Assembly: GCA_022497155.1 (NCBI GenBank)
Contig: MU385719.1
Location: 558,001-622,000, forward strand
Length of the DNA: 64,000 nucleotides
Source of the DNA: Whalleya microplaca
Lineage: Eukaryota > Ascomycota > Sordariomycetes > Xylariales > Xylariaceae
Direction of reading: 5' to 3'
In this document: positions 1 through 13,265 of the stretch, piece by piece
How the letters are laid out: each line of letters starts with the position of its first letter
Numbering within the stretch: position 1 is the stretch's first letter
The notes under the pieces: model-generated
What the model saw: only the letters and a program-made list of their open reading frames with translations
What the model was told of the DNA's origin: nothing
The model's database searches: none
Translations under genes and position numbers: made by a program

Positions 1-340
1 CCCCCGGAAATCGCAACCATGCGCTCCCGAAATATGCCCCTCTAGTAGTGAGTGTTCCTACCCAAGCCTGAGCTACCATCTCTAGTCGTATGTATGATTT
101 CTTTATCCAGTGGTTGTGCCCCGATGCCTTTGAAAAGGGGGCATGCAATCAAGACAATTATCCCGTACTTCCGAGATACCATTGGACGGCTGAACCTCGC
201 CGCCACCATGGATTGTGGAACGCCGGAGGCGGTCCATACTGTTCATTCGTGGAACCACGCTTTATCACTGGTTCCGAGATCGTCCGCCTACAATCCGAAG
301 TCAACTCCTCCTTCTCTGATTCCTCCGTGCTTCTCCACCA
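1..340. other. Window edge, downstream of the TRK gene; no gene seen
   Basis: This stretch follows the stop codon of the TRK potassium transporter on the minus strand and presumably holds its 3' UTR. Short open frames on both strands show no recognisable protein. Confidence 0.5.
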
Positions 341-3126
341 CTAGCGAGAGACAGCAGGCTGGGTATCAGCTCTTTTCCTGAACTGTTTGGGGATTGACTG
401 TTCCGCAGTACCGTTATCGTCGCTCCCAGGATCAGTCATATGTTTTCTTAAGGTCTCCATCTTCCCAAACCCAAGCGATTGCTCCGACTTGGCCATCGAG
501 GGGTGCGTCTGATAGGTGGGACCGGGATGCAGGAGGCCGGTGAGCATGTGCCTTTTGTCTACGCTGCGGCTACGACCTCGAGCTTGGCTCGAGTGTCGGA
601 TAGACTGGTCCCTAACAGACATGGCCGATTGGCGACGTTGAAGGCTTACTTCGGCATCCTCAGCCTCCTTCCGGTTGAGATGCTCGCTGGGTAGGAGCAC
701 GGCCCGGTCGAGTCCGTAGGGCAGGCCACGGTGGCGTCCACGGATCTGCATGGCGATGATGACGAGTTTGCCAACGACGCTGAACTGCGAGGACAGCGAA
801 GCGTTGACATTGGGATATCCCAAACTTAGTCCGACAGTGCCGTAAGCACTCACCACTTCAAACAGCACAGCAAACATGGAGAAGTCACCGGACATAAGCC
901 GCTCCCCCTCCGTTATGGTGATGATGAAATAACCAATGAAGATATACCACAAATCGAAGGATAGCTGGCGGCGTAAATGGTGTCCCACGTACGACATGCC
1001 ACCCTGAGGTTCATCCATGTCATGATGGCTGTTGTATACTCCAAGAGACTTCTCTTCGTATACGTTCGTCCTACGAATCGAAATAGCGACAGGAAACACG
1101 GAAATATACATCATGATAAGATACGACGTCTGGACGGCTGGGTGAATGTTGGCTAGGTTAATACAAGAAAAGCCAGCGGTTCTGGTAGACACTGCCTGAA
1201 ACCACCCATCAAGGAAGCGGATATTCAGGGGAAGCTCAGCAATTGCTCCCGTGCCCAACTAGTCGGACATTAGCTACCATCCCATTCGAAAATCGTACTT
1301 GGGAAACTCACATCAAGAATAATGAACAATATAAGATCCAGACCATTGAGAGCGACGAGAATGAAGAAGAGCCACCAGGTAGCATTTGACGGGAATAAAA
1401 GCGTGAAACAACGTCTTGGATGATCCAGCAGGAACCTGAGTTCTTCCCACACGCCCGATCCCCGGGGCACAACCAATGATAACAGCCAGATCATGAAACG
1501 AAGCATTATCGGAAACCCCGTGTTTCCCAATATAACGAGGAATGACATGACCAGTAGGGGAAAGATTGCTGTGTTGAATGAGTTCATACTATCAGGCGTG
1601 AGGGTGAATCCGAGATCCATGAATGCTGAGTTAGCTGTGAAGAAACCCCACCACACTCTGCTCTGGCCAGCATCGTCTATGATTTTTCCATAGTAATCGT
1701 TATTATTGACGATCCAGGGCACGAGGGTGATGATACCGAATGCTGTGTAGCCCCAGAAATAGAGCAAGAGAACACCTGCGAGCGTCTTCAGGGACCGATA
1801 TTCAATACCGCCTAACTCATCTCTCTGCTCTTCAGATAAACCCAAGAATGCGGAATTTCGACCCAAAGTCGGCTGCCAGCTCAAGTATGGCGGGTCCTCT
1901 TCTTTGCTTTGAGTCAAGGCAGTCTTGAGTCGATGCAGGGGATTGCCCCGATGCAGTGTCGACGACCTAGTGGTATCAGTCTCATGAATCTCTTCCTCTT
2001 CTCTCCTTGGGTTCCGAAATCTCAATGTGCCTGAGGTGCGCGTGCCGGCCTCGGCATCCTCAGCTATATCTCCCGGCTTGTCGGTCCCTTCTCTTCTGGG
2101 CCGCACCGGCTCCTCAATAGTAATGGTAGGCTGGCGACCCGACTGGCTCACAAATCGTGAGACTGAAGTCTGCCGGTGAATAGGTTCGAGACTAGATTCT
2201 CTTCGCCTTCGATTTGAAAATGCTGGTCCCTCTTCGTCGTCCTCCTCGAGCTCTTCAGGCAAAGCGCCCCTGTCGGCATCACGTGGTCCAGGGATCCTTA
2301 GCACACTCTTGTCGGCTTTACGCTGTCTCTCCAGAATGGCGATATGTTCTGCCTCTGACCGCTGGCTAGGCAATGGGAGGTCTTCATCTGAATCGACCGC
2401 ATCGCTCCTCTTCACCTGGTCTGAGAACTTGATTTGCGGCGGAGGTACATTACGAGGAGGTTCTTCTTGAATTGGGCTAATCGACTCGTCTTCGGACTGG
2501 GAAGCGTTTGCGAGCGGGCCCTTTTTGACGGCGCCATTCATGGTATAGCCGTCCAGTAGGATACCGTCATTGGTGAGGCGTGATGGTTTAGCCGTATTAT
2601 GCATCACGGTGATGTTTCGGCCGTTCACACCCTTTTCGACGTCCAATGCACTCTGTTTCGCCTTAGATCGTGACTTGCTAATGGTAACTCGTCGTTGACT
2701 GGCTTCCCTCACGACGTGCTGAAATCGCTTCTCGAACCAGCGTAGGCGCAGAAAGACTACTGAAGAATGGATCGTGATGGGATTTGTCAGCATCATGAGA
2801 AAATATATCACCAGCTGCTGGAAGGTGTTGAGCAAGTTGGTATCAACAGTATTCAGCCCGGCCTGAGTGTTGGCACCGCTTGCAAAGAAGAGAGCATCAA
2901 TATAAGCCAATTTACCGCCGGCAGAAGCAAAGATCAAGATGGATCCTACAATGATCCATCCCATGATATAAAAGTCTACAGCATGTTAGAATACAGGGGA
3001 TTCCAGGGCATCAAATGGATAGTACCTACAGTGAACGGTGATGAAATTGAAGTGGGGGTGTTTGGATATGAAAGACGGGCGAAGAGCTTGGATAGAATCC
3101 ACGAAGAGCTCACGAAAGTTAGCCAT
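341..3126 (-). CDS. TRK1: TRK-family potassium transporter
   Basis: Plasma-membrane high-affinity K+ uptake protein of the Trk/Ktr/HKT superfamily. The model has three exons: 3126-3030, 2975-1312 and 1258-341, giving 892 aa. Intron 1 (2976-3029) restores the family motif HYFYIMGWIIVGSIL. Intron 2 (1259-1311) restores LD-LGTGAIAELPL. The four selectivity-filter loops are visible in order: SGANTQAGLNT near the N terminus, TANSAFMDLGFT, STRTAGFS and SAYGTVGLSLGYPN. A long charged cytosolic loop (about 300 residues, rich in E, R and S) separates the first membrane pair from the rest, as in fungal TRKs. QIRGRHRGLPYGLDRAVLLPSEHL near the C terminus is strongly conserved in fungal TRKs. The ATG at 3126 was chosen because it directly precedes the first membrane region. 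An in-frame ATG at 3261 would add 45 residues and cannot be excluded. Confidence 0.93.
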
Positions 3127-5702
3127 GATGCCTAGGTTACCGTATTGCCGCAGAATTTTATTCGTCAAGGCTCGGAACCGCGGGAAGAGAAGGCCAGTGT
3201 TAAAGAGCTGGAGACTCGTAGACCTGGTGGGTGAGGTCTGTGACGAGGAGAATGGTGACAATCATGATGGCCACTGTTGATTCCGAGCTGTGCCAATGGT
3301 CAATCAACTTGGTGCATGGAAGGAATCGAGGAGACATGCGGGAAGGGCATCGTGGCGAATAGAGAGACAGCTAGGTAGGCAGGCATGAGCTAGAAGGGAA
3401 CGGCTTCGAGGAATGGAATAAAACCAAGGCTATGCTATGAATAATCAATGGGTACATGTATGGAGGTGTGTGGGGGAGTTGGTGTCAAGGAGCGTCCGAA
3501 GGACAAAGAAAGCACTCCCGTAGAGAAGTAGAGAATTGATGAAGGATGGACCAGCGGATAGTTTCCAGACTCGAAGCCCACGTGCGGTCAATGTGCTGAA
3601 GGCCAATTGGATATAAATTTCTGCAACTTACTCTCACGCAAGTTAGAAATTGAACGATATCGGATGCCTCCGCCGGTATATTGCATACGCGAAAGTAACT
3701 TCGAAATCTTTTGCTCAACAAGAGTCGTAAAGTCGCATTTGGAGAACGTTGCAAATCTCCACGTGAAATCGGTACGTTGTTGTAGGAGGAAAGGTAACCT
3801 ACAGCGCAGACAGATACCCTACCTAGACCTAGTTAGGTACCTTCTTAGCTTGGCGGCCCCAGGATTCCGCAGTAGCGTACTCGCAGTACGTTGGTTTGTG
3901 AGGTTACACGTCGTGCTATGTATATGTAGAGTAGAGAGAAAATGGAGCAGGGTGGAAGAGGCGAAACGTTTGCTCAAAAGTACGAGTCACGAATCATTAT
4001 CGCGTCTATTGTACGTGATGATCAGTGAGCTTATTGCCTATTGTATACTCAAATATGTCGGTTTTCGGATTTGCGGATTTTTCTTTTTTAGTATCAAATC
4101 TTAAAATTTTGATGGCAAGATCTTGTATTGTTGGTACTAGTACATGTACCAAGTAACCACCTCATATAAAAATAAGGGGCACGGATTGGTTGATGGTTGA
4201 TGGTGACTGAGAAGTGAAGTGCCAAGCAGGTGCCAAGACTGTCCACAATACCCAGACAAGGGCCAGGGAGGTTTCGGGAACGACCCCCCTCTTCCCCCTC
4301 CGCCCTGCCTGCCTGCCCCCAATCTTGTACATACGCAGTAACGACTAACACATGCGGTCGGACCACAGATAGCCGGTGACGTGAAAGAACGGCCAGAACA
4401 TAAACTCCTCTTTTCAGCCTGGCAGGGATAAGTATTTACTACTCGCAGTATGTACGAACCCGATGGTCTACTACCTCCCTAACTACGTCTTATGCATGTA
4501 ATGTCTGCTCAGTACTTCTTCGTAAGCACCTAGCAGTAGGCAAGGGCCTGACGGGAGCCAATAGATTCGCAATTTACATCGCATAGGTCTAGACTGGACT
4601 GTACATACTTAATAATCATTGGACACTGAGCAGGCACGTCGTTTCGCCTGCTTGTTTCTTGCTTTTGTTTCGTGGGGGGGGAAGCTGGGAGAGACGGGCT
4701 ACACGTAAGACGATTACCACCTCCCATGTCTCGTAATAGGAAAATTGCCGGAGCCTTTCTACAAAGCAGGGGCTATACTAGGTATGTATCACTTAGCTAT
4801 ATAAGTCTATATAAGTATGTGATATGCACATAGCCTATTGTAAAAAGGCCTTGACTTACATGTACCGGGTAGACTACAGCCAAAAAGCACATGCACTGTT
4901 AGGATATATGATCCATTAATGTATTGTGTTGTTATAGATGTTAAGGTTTAGGCTAGTACTAACAGTGGGTACGATAGGAATACATGGTGTGTAAGGATCA
5001 TGTGACATGCACGTCCAGGTTTTATATTGGTTACATGATATCATTATATTTTTGTATAAGATCTTTTAAGCAGGTGTGATGTCCAATACCATTCTGCTGC
5101 CATGTAGGAATCTTCATACCTATGCATTCGTCAACTCAATACGGATGTAGGTAGTACAATATATAGAGTGTATCCTGGTTAAATTTCAGACGGGAATAAC
5201 TGCGTGGCCAACGCATAATAGACTCAGCTTATGTACAACCAACACGGTAAGGGACCAATGAAATAAATCCAAATCGAGACAAAATTCGCTATCGGTCAGT
5301 TACAGATATCAATTGGGTCTGCACGTCTCAGTCGAGGTCGTTCGGAAGAAGGATGAGCAAATTTCAGGATATCATGCTATGTAAGGTAGCGTCGTACGGA
5401 GTAGATTCCTTGCGCGATTCCTTGCGCGATGGTGCATCTGCCTAGTGTTGCACTGCAGCGATCGCTCGACGAATCGGGCGAGATGTCCACCGTGCTGGAA
5501 TCACCAGATAAGAACAGCGGCCGTTCCCAGCCCACCAATACCGTATCCAGTCTCGATCGGCAATGAAACAAATTTATCATACGTGTAATCCCGGCCTTAT
5601 AACTCCACGAAGTACGCAGTAGGGCGAGGTCACGAGGGAACACCCGCCCGTCTCAGATGCCGCTATCCTAATATCTTGATACATGCATGTTATAAAATAT
5701 CA
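3127..5702. other. Intergenic, 2.6 kb, no gene recognised
   Basis: This stretch holds the TRK promoter and 5' leader and the downstream side of the XPB gene. It is AT-rich from about 4.0 to 5.3 kb, with TACCTAGGTA-like motifs and a short TATATAAGTC direct repeat near 4797-4820. A 12-bp direct duplication (ATTCCTTGCGCG twice) lies at about 5405-5428. No conserved protein appears in any frame. Confidence 0.5.
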
Positions 5703-8261
5703 TCATTGTTGGTTCTTTAGCCTCTCCTTTTCCCTGGCCATCTTCTTGAAGAACGCACTGCTCTTCGCTGGTTTCTTCTTGAGAGCCTTGTTTGCGTTCT
5801 TGTTCCGTTCAATATACGCCATATCTTGTCCACCACTGAGCTCGCCTAGCGTACCAGCTGTTCGTCTGACACCCTTCTTCTTCCGTCCCTTTGCATAGAA
5901 GAGGTCATCTGTAGCATCCTCATCGTCCTGCGCTCTCCTCGACTCTGTATCAACGACAATTTTCTGGAGGAGCTCGCGACGTTCTTGTGCCGTACGAAAA
6001 ACAAGTTTGTCCATCTTTTCGATTCCCGCGAGTTGTGTAATGACCTTGAATGAATACCCTTGATCCACTAAAAATGCTTGCCGCCTTGTCGAGTAATACA
6101 TCTCGGATGTATCTTTAGAGACCAAGGAGTAAAAGAATGCATTGAATCCTTCATCGGATCTGCGCTTTGCTCGAAGAATGCGGCCTAATCGTTGAGCCTC
6201 TTGACGACGAGATCCGTAGTGAGACGATATCTGAATCAGACAGGTGGCCTCTGGGAGATCCAGAGAAGTATCGCCTATCTTTGACAGGAAAACCGTCTTC
6301 ACATAGGGGTTGGTCATGAAGTTGGTCAAGACCGTCTGGCGCTCATTGTTGGCTGTGGAACCACATATAAAAGCCTTTTTAAGGGACAGTGCGATTTCCT
6401 TGAGGGCGTAGACATTGTCTGAAAATACAATGATCTTGTCGCCTCGTTGCTCATGATAGTTAATGAGGAACTGGCAAGCTTGGATCTTACGTGGGTTCAT
6501 CACGTATAGGTTCTGTTTTAGACCTCTGTCGGCAGTTCTGAGGTATTCATCGTAGAACTCAGTTGTCATTGGGCACCAAACCTCGGCACATTGCACCTTG
6601 GCAATGTGACCTTGCTCTGATAACTCCATCCAATTGGCTTCGTACAACTTTGGTCCGATGAGGAAGTTCAAGTCTGAAATCTTGTCGTCCTCTCGAAGCA
6701 GAGTTGCGGTTAGGCCAAGCTTCGCGTGGCTCTTGATTGAGTGTGAGACTTTTCGGAAAATGTTAGCAGGCACGACGTGAACCTCGTCAAGAAGCATCAG
6801 ACCCCATTCCCGACCTGTTAGGAAGTCCATCATCTTCTGCGAGTCATGGGCTCGTTTTTTGCCTGAAACTGTCACCATGTTGTAGGTAGTAACGATGATG
6901 CCGGTATTTCCAGGAAATCTTGATTTGCTGTCCGACGTAAACAGACAGACATCGTCTTCCCTGATATTTGACCATTTTAAAAACTCATTCTTCCATTGGA
7001 CAGCAGACATAGTGCTGGTACAAAGCACAATGGTGCCCTTCTTGATTGTGCACGCAGCAGTGATTCCAACCAGGGTCTTGCCGGCGCCACAAGGCAGTAC
7101 TATGATACCGCTCTTTGCCCGTCCATTTCCAAACATCTTGCTAAGACTCTTCTCTTGGTAACTCCGGATTTGTGTAGCCGGCCGTAGATCAATGTCGAGT
7201 GTCGCATTTCGGTCATCGTTGCGGAAGTCATATTCCTCTAGCATAGGATACTGAATTTCCAATGCGCGTTTCTGCACAGTTTCGATGCTTGTGTCGAATA
7301 TTTCAAAGGCGTGCACGGCTTCCTGATTATCGTCGTCATCGTCTTCTCTCAAGGCATCGAAAGGGTTCTGCTCCTGTACGCCCTCGGCCGTCTCTGGCTG
7401 TATCTTCTCTGCTTGCTTGATTTTCGCTTGTTGTACTCCAGCGGCATTCGAGGTACCAGGGATAACGATACCAGCCATGGATGGAGCAGCTGTGACCGTT
7501 TCGGAACCATGTACTCGGCATGGCCCGATGACGGGATCTTTCAGTAGCTTCTGCAGGACTTCGGGATCGGTGCTTTCGACAAAGTATTTCGTGTCCTTAA
7601 TGACGAGCTTTACTTTTCCGTAACTTGATGCGCAACTTGCGATGAAGCTGGAGATGGACTCGGGAACAGGTGTTTTTGAAAACCGTTCCAACGTGTTGAT
7701 GATATCACGAGGCTGTAATCCAACGGAAACGGCGGCGTAAAGACTATGGCTGGTAAGGGCGTACTCGTGAAGGAAGGTGGGCCTCGACAAAGGCTCAGCA
7801 ACAGTGATGAGGAAATCTTTCGCCTGTTCTGCCAAAGGGCTAAAGTTCTCGAGAATAATCCGACCCCTCTGAGGATCTATCCAAATCGGACGGCTCTTGT
7901 AGTCAGGTTTCAAGGGTAAATAGGAAAAATCACGCCTGCCATTGTTGCCGAAGTATCTGGAAGCGCTGTCTATAGGGCCTCGAGCCGTTTTATCCTGGAA
8001 CGCCGCAAGCGAGAAACGGTCTACGGCCTGCTGGAGCTCCTCCTCATTCTCAGCCGGTTCATTCGCACCCTCGGCGTCATCGTCGCTATCGATGTCTCGG
8101 GGTGTCGAAGGACCCGGCGTCGAGGCTGCAGAAGCCCTTCCCGACTTCGCGGCACCTGTGACGTCTTCAGACTATTAGCATGGTCGCGTGCTGCGAAATT
8201 GCAGAAGGAAATGACAGAAGGAAATGAGCTTACTCCCTGACGCCTTCCTCTTGACCGGCAT
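5703..8261 (-). CDS. SSL2: TFIIH 3'-5' DNA helicase XPB/Ssl2 (Rad25)
   Basis: ATP-dependent DNA translocase of TFIIH, needed for promoter opening by RNA polymerase II and for nucleotide excision repair in the nucleus. Two exons: a 28-nt first exon (8261-8234, encoding MPVKRKASG plus one base) and 8155-5703, giving 826 aa, close to the usual fungal length. Seen in order: a basic, acidic and low-complexity N terminus; the XPB damage-recognition-like region ([14 protein letters not shown] onward, from about residue 90); an acidic linker; Walker A GAGKT at about 366-370; DEVH box at about 466-469; the XPB-type RED motif in [11 protein letters not shown] at about 495; a helicase C domain ending with the motif [16 protein letters not shown]; and a basic Lys-rich tail. 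The intron (8156-8233) joins A+GT to encode Ser in ASGSAAKSG. It is divergently arranged with PUS7. Confidence 0.97.
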
Positions 8262-8888
8262 CTTGAGCGAGCAGTTTCGTATGCCTTCAGGTGATGTATG
8301 GAAGGGGGAAAATGCAGAAAGGATATTGCAGGTAGGAGTTGGAATGAGGCGAAGATATGGGCTGACTCAAAAGACAGGCGAAGACAGCCAAAGACAAGTC
8401 TGATTAATCAAATGCAGTCTCGACCAATCGGAGATTTTCCGCTTTAGTACAGATTTCGAAACTTGGAGTGGGGCCAGGTGGGGTTCCACATACATAGCAC
8501 CTGGGCAGCTGGGCAGCTGGGGTGGTGGCTTCCCTAATAATACCCCAGCCTACGCAGCTGCCCAGCAAGTCGAACGGGGCTGGCAAACCGCCTTCCTCTT
8601 TAGTGCTACACCGCCTTCTGTCTGCATTTCTGCCAGCAGAATCTTTTATTTTCTTCGATCGACCCCACCAACTACCTCTCGATACCTCTGCAGAACGCGG
8701 GGCCAATCCAATTGCACTCATCACATTCTCCCACTCTAGGCTCAATTCTCATGAATTCACAAAGTCCTGTCAACATTTCTTCTAACCCTCGCAGTTACTC
8801 CCAGGGAATGGACACCTGAATATCGCGTCTTTGTCAACTTTGATTACTGTGCCTAATCAAATCACCCGCTACCTACCTTTCACCAGTG
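8262..8888. other. Divergent promoter region between SSL2 and PUS7
   Basis: These 627 bp separate two divergent start codons and must hold both promoters. CT-rich stretches precede the PUS7 ATG. A GCAGCTGGGCAGCTGG direct repeat lies at about 8505-8520, and a third related GCAGCTGCCCAGC lies near 8555. No gene was recognised. Confidence 0.55.
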
Positions 8889-11800
8889 ATGGCGACGCAT
8901 ACTGCTATGGCCCAAGGCAGTGATGCCTCTGTACGGAGTTCATTGGAGCAACGTATTGGCATCCTGCACTATGTATCCGAGAAGGAACATGGATGGTACG
9001 GTCAAATTCGCACTAGGTAAGCCGCTCGCATTTTCAGTTGGTCTCAATCTTATAAACGCGTTTAATATCATACGCCGTGGCTACTTATTTCCACTCGACC
9101 ATTACTTGCACCACAACTCTGTATTGAGGTCAATTGGTTCGGTTCTGATGATCCATAGGTTTACCGATTTTCAAGTGCATGAGATCAGCAAAGATGGCGA
9201 AGTGGTTCATCTACATGACGTCCCGCTAAACGCGAAGGATCTTTACAAGGCGGTGGGTTTGCATTTCTTCCGAACTTAATATGAGTATTTCGTATGAATC
9301 TAACCAATTAGCTATGGTAGGCCCCCCGTCAACTAACGACCAAGTCTGGAGCTACTCAACCGTCACAATTGAATCAAGCCAGCCCCTCAGTTGATAGCAA
9401 TGATACGATCGTCAGAGAGAATAAGGAGTCTACTACCAGCTCAGAACAGCCGAAGGAACAGGACAACTCCAACAATACTATTTCATCATCTGATCAAACA
9501 ATTTTGGCAGATGTTCTCGGCCAGAATGTCACAGAAGGGTTGATCGACTTGTACAATAAAGTCAGCCAAGACAAAGTACAACCAAAGAGCCTCGCAGCCG
9601 TAAAGATACCTGCAATATCTGATAAGGCTGAAAGATCGCGAGTGCATTTGGTATGGCGCCATAGTCCCCTTCAAATCCAAACTCTAACGTGTCCTAGGAG
9701 ATTCGCCGTGTATTTGGTGGCAAGCTTGACACCGTTACGGAAGCTGACGGCTCTATTAACGCAACAGCAGTGGGTTCAAGTAAACAACGATGGGGCAGTC
9801 GTCAAGGAAATGACCGATCGAGAAATAATCGCCGTAATCCCAATCAACCCGACGAAGGTCAATTCCTACACTTTTCTCTCTACAAGGAGAACAGGGATAC
9901 TATAGATGCGATCAATCAGATTGCGCGCCTTCTGCATCTCAAGCCCTCTTTCTTCGGCACAGCTGGTACCAAGGACCGTCGCGCTGTGACTGTTCAACGA
10001 GTCAGTATGCGGAGGCGTAATCCTCAAACCCTCCTCTTCATCAATAATGACCGCGTATATGGCGTGAAAATCGGAGATTTCAAGGTTGAGCAGAATCCGA
10101 TCCATCTGGGAAGCCACAATGGGAATGAATTCGTTATTGTGATCAAAAACTGCTCGTTCAGTCAAACGGAAAGCCTCTCGTTTGAACAGAAGCTCGAGGT
10201 CGCAAAATCGACTGTGGATTCCGCACTAGAGCAGATCACCCAGAACGGCTTCATCAATTACTACGGCACTCAGCGGTTTGGCACACATCAGATTGGAACT
10301 CAAGAGGTTGGCATGAAGATTCTTAAACAAGATTTCGAAGGCGCGGTAAGCGCCTTGCTATCCTTCAATCCTGATTTACTCAATACCTCCGAGGCAGGTC
10401 AGCTTGCCCAATCGCGACGCGAAGATGCCGCTCGGGCACAAGCTTGTTCGGTCTTCTTGGATACGGGAGACACCCAGGCTGCACTCAAGTATCTTCCTAA
10501 AAGATGCAATGTCGAGTCCTCCTTAATGCGCCACCTTGGTAGACAACCTACGGATTATATTGGGGCGCTTCTTTCCATAAATCGAGGGATGCGTACTATG
10601 TATGTACATGCGTATCAATCTCTTGTCTGGAACTTTGCGGCAAGCAAGCGCTGGGAGCTTTTCGGATCCCAAGTCGTCAAAGGAGACTTAGTTCTGATCA
10701 AGACCGGGAATTCGACGGGACAAGGTGATCATCATAAAGACAAGAGCGACGAGGAAATGATCCATCTTATAGAGGGAGATGCAGTTACCGAGGAGATGTC
10801 TGGACTCAAGGCTCATGCATTGACTGACGAAGAAGTTGGTAGCGGGATATACTCTATATTCGACATCGTTTTGCCCACCCCCGGTTGGGATGTCGTGTAC
10901 CCTAATAATGATATCGGACAATTCTACTCGGACTTCATGGCGAGGGAGGAGAATGGTGAACTGAACCCTCAAGACATGCTTCGCCGACAAAGAGATTTCA
11001 GTCTACCTGGGACTTACCGCAAGCTCATGGGCAAATTCATTAGTACTCCCAACGCCACTGTTCGAGAGTACTCAAACGATATCGAGCAGCTTGTACCCAC
11101 TGATCTAGATCTAATCCGATCTCGCAAAGCTAAAGAGGCAGCAGAGCGCAGGACTCCTCGACCAGACATGAAGGCTGTAGCATCAGCGTGGCAAGGTTTC
11201 GTTGACCACGTACGAGAAAATGAGCTTGAAGAGTCTCGAGCCCGCATTGAACGCCGGAAGGCTGAAGATTCTTCTGGTGTGCCTGAGCATCGGATCAAGG
11301 ATACTTGGATTCAGACATCGCTTGACGGAAGTCATAAACGAGTCAAAGTTGCTCAACATACAGATTACATCAAAACAGAAAAACAGGACAACGTCTCCCA
11401 AAGTACTGGAGATGCGATGCAGGTGGACGAGCAAATGCTCCCTAAGGAGAGTAATGATGATAAGGCCACGATTGATGAGTTAGTCACGGTTGAAGGAGTT
11501 AAATCAACAAACCAGGATAGCAAGACTTCGCTTAACAGCAGGCAAAGTAATCTCGACAAGACTACGGGAGATCAGACAGGCACGATCGAAGATACAGCAT
11601 CGACAGGTCAGGACAGCAAAGCTACCGACTCTTCGATTGTTGCCATGTTTACAGGACAGGTGCGGTTCATTGCAACTAGACTTCTGCATGCGATCCAGCA
11701 GCTTGTGGCAGTATTTAGAATGACTACTAACGAGAACTCTGTGAAGGCTGTCGGAAACACCTCACCATCCGAATCACATCCCGAAATACAGGTATCGACA

Positions 11801-12166
11801 GGTGTTGTAGAGGTCGCTAGCAACAAGGACGAGAATGAAGCCCAACAGGCTGTTACTGACCAGCTCGCACGGCCCACGCCTCAAAATACGACCACCGATA
11901 CCGCAAACATGGTCAAGGAACCGGCACCATCAACCGATGCTGTTCATGGCGAACTTCCCAACGTTCAAACACAACAATCAATTGGTTCTTCTACTACTAA
12001 CGATGAGAGAAAAATTGCAGTGATACTTCGATTTGCACTGAATACGAGCCAGTATGCAACAATCGTCCTTAGAGAGCTTCAAGGCATCGCCTCTCCGAGC
12101 AACGGCACTGATGCCCTATCGACTCTCCCCGCTTTCCCTAAGGAGGATGCCATCAACCCTTCATAA
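8889..12166 (+). CDS. PUS7: tRNA/mRNA pseudouridine synthase PUS7 (TruD family)
   Basis: Converts uridine to pseudouridine at U13 of tRNAs, U35 of pre-tRNA-Tyr and other RNAs. Four exons: 8889-9016, 9159-9252, 9321-9650 and 9698-12166, giving 1006 aa. The first junction restores GQIRTRFTDFQVHEI and the third restores HLEIRRVFGGKL. The TruD catalytic motif is GTAGTKDRRAVTVQR, with the nucleophile Asp at about residue 277. The next conserved blocks are FINYYGTQRFGTHQIGTQEVG and the TRUD insertion region. QSLVWNFAASKRW and VVYPNNDIGQFY follow. The family's usual C-terminal block AVILRFALNTSQYATIVLREL is at about 958-980. Between about residues 752 and 949 lies an unusual Ser/Thr/Gln/Asp-rich low-complexity insertion, which makes the protein about 300 residues longer than yeast Pus7. 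The ATG at 8889 lies just before the conserved RIGILHYVSE start of the family. Confidence 0.95.
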
Positions 12167-13265
12167 GAGGGACCTGGGACTGTTGCTAAATCATAGCGTA
12201 ATCTTGTGCAATGGCTGCACCTTCACCTTCATATGTTCAGAAGTCATTTTCCTAATTTCTAAGATAACACCTTGTCCAGAAGTGGACTGCCAGGCATCAA
12301 AGCCTGATGCACGGAGATATCAGACAACCCGAACCTTGACGCTCTCGTGATCGGTAAGGCCCCGGATATCAGAAACCACACTAATGTCACAACCTGAATG
12401 CATGTGTGAATTCGTGGCACAACACGAGCAAACTGAGATGAGCAACATGACCCTACAGTTCCACCAGCAAGACTTTGTTGGGGATATCCGGGACATAGGT
12501 TATAGCTATTGCAATCATAGCACGAGAGATTTTGATCCATTCAAGGCTCTGTTCGATGAATGGGAACATCATGTATTGTAGAGTAGATACCCAATTGCTA
12601 AGAAGTTCTCAAGGACGTGCTTATTTTATGATTTCTTCATCTCCATCACAGGATAGACCCTGGGCATTAGATTTGTACTATACATTGTCCATTATATGTA
12701 TACATAAGGGTATTGAAGTTTAATATAGGTCCCGTCTAGCAATAGGAGACAAGCAGTCAATTACCTAGTGTACTAGGTCACTTTACAACTATCCCGCCTG
12801 GACAGTGTTTATATAGTTATCCCACTTGCTTGGAATAGGGCTGTACATTTTGACTCGAACCACAGACGGGTTCCGACTTTGCAAGAAGCAATTTAGCATG
12901 AAGAGTAATTACACACTCATTCCTTCTCTCCATAATGTTTCTTTATTCCGAGGCTATCACGATTCTCGGCTAGCGGTTTCCCTTTGTCTTGTGGTGAAGG
13001 GCATTGGAACAGCCTGGTCATCCTTTATCATGTACAGCCTTAGTCTCTTAAGAATGAAGCACAATACCTAAAAAAGAGAGATAAACTAGCTTCTATGCTC
13101 AACTCATTTTACGTGATCGTTGATTTTGTGATTATTTTATGTCCAAAGTTCTCAAGACAGGCGACGAGACACTGTGCCAGCCAAAAAAATCAGGTTTCAA
13201 GTACGACCTAAAAACCAAGAGTCAGTGCATTAAGTGTCTTGAGGCGTATCATCTTTGCAGCAAAA
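12167..13265. other. Intergenic, 1.1 kb, no gene recognised
   Basis: This is the PUS7 3' region and the upstream region of the SRA gene. Open frames are short and look random. No RNA gene signature was seen. Confidence 0.45.
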
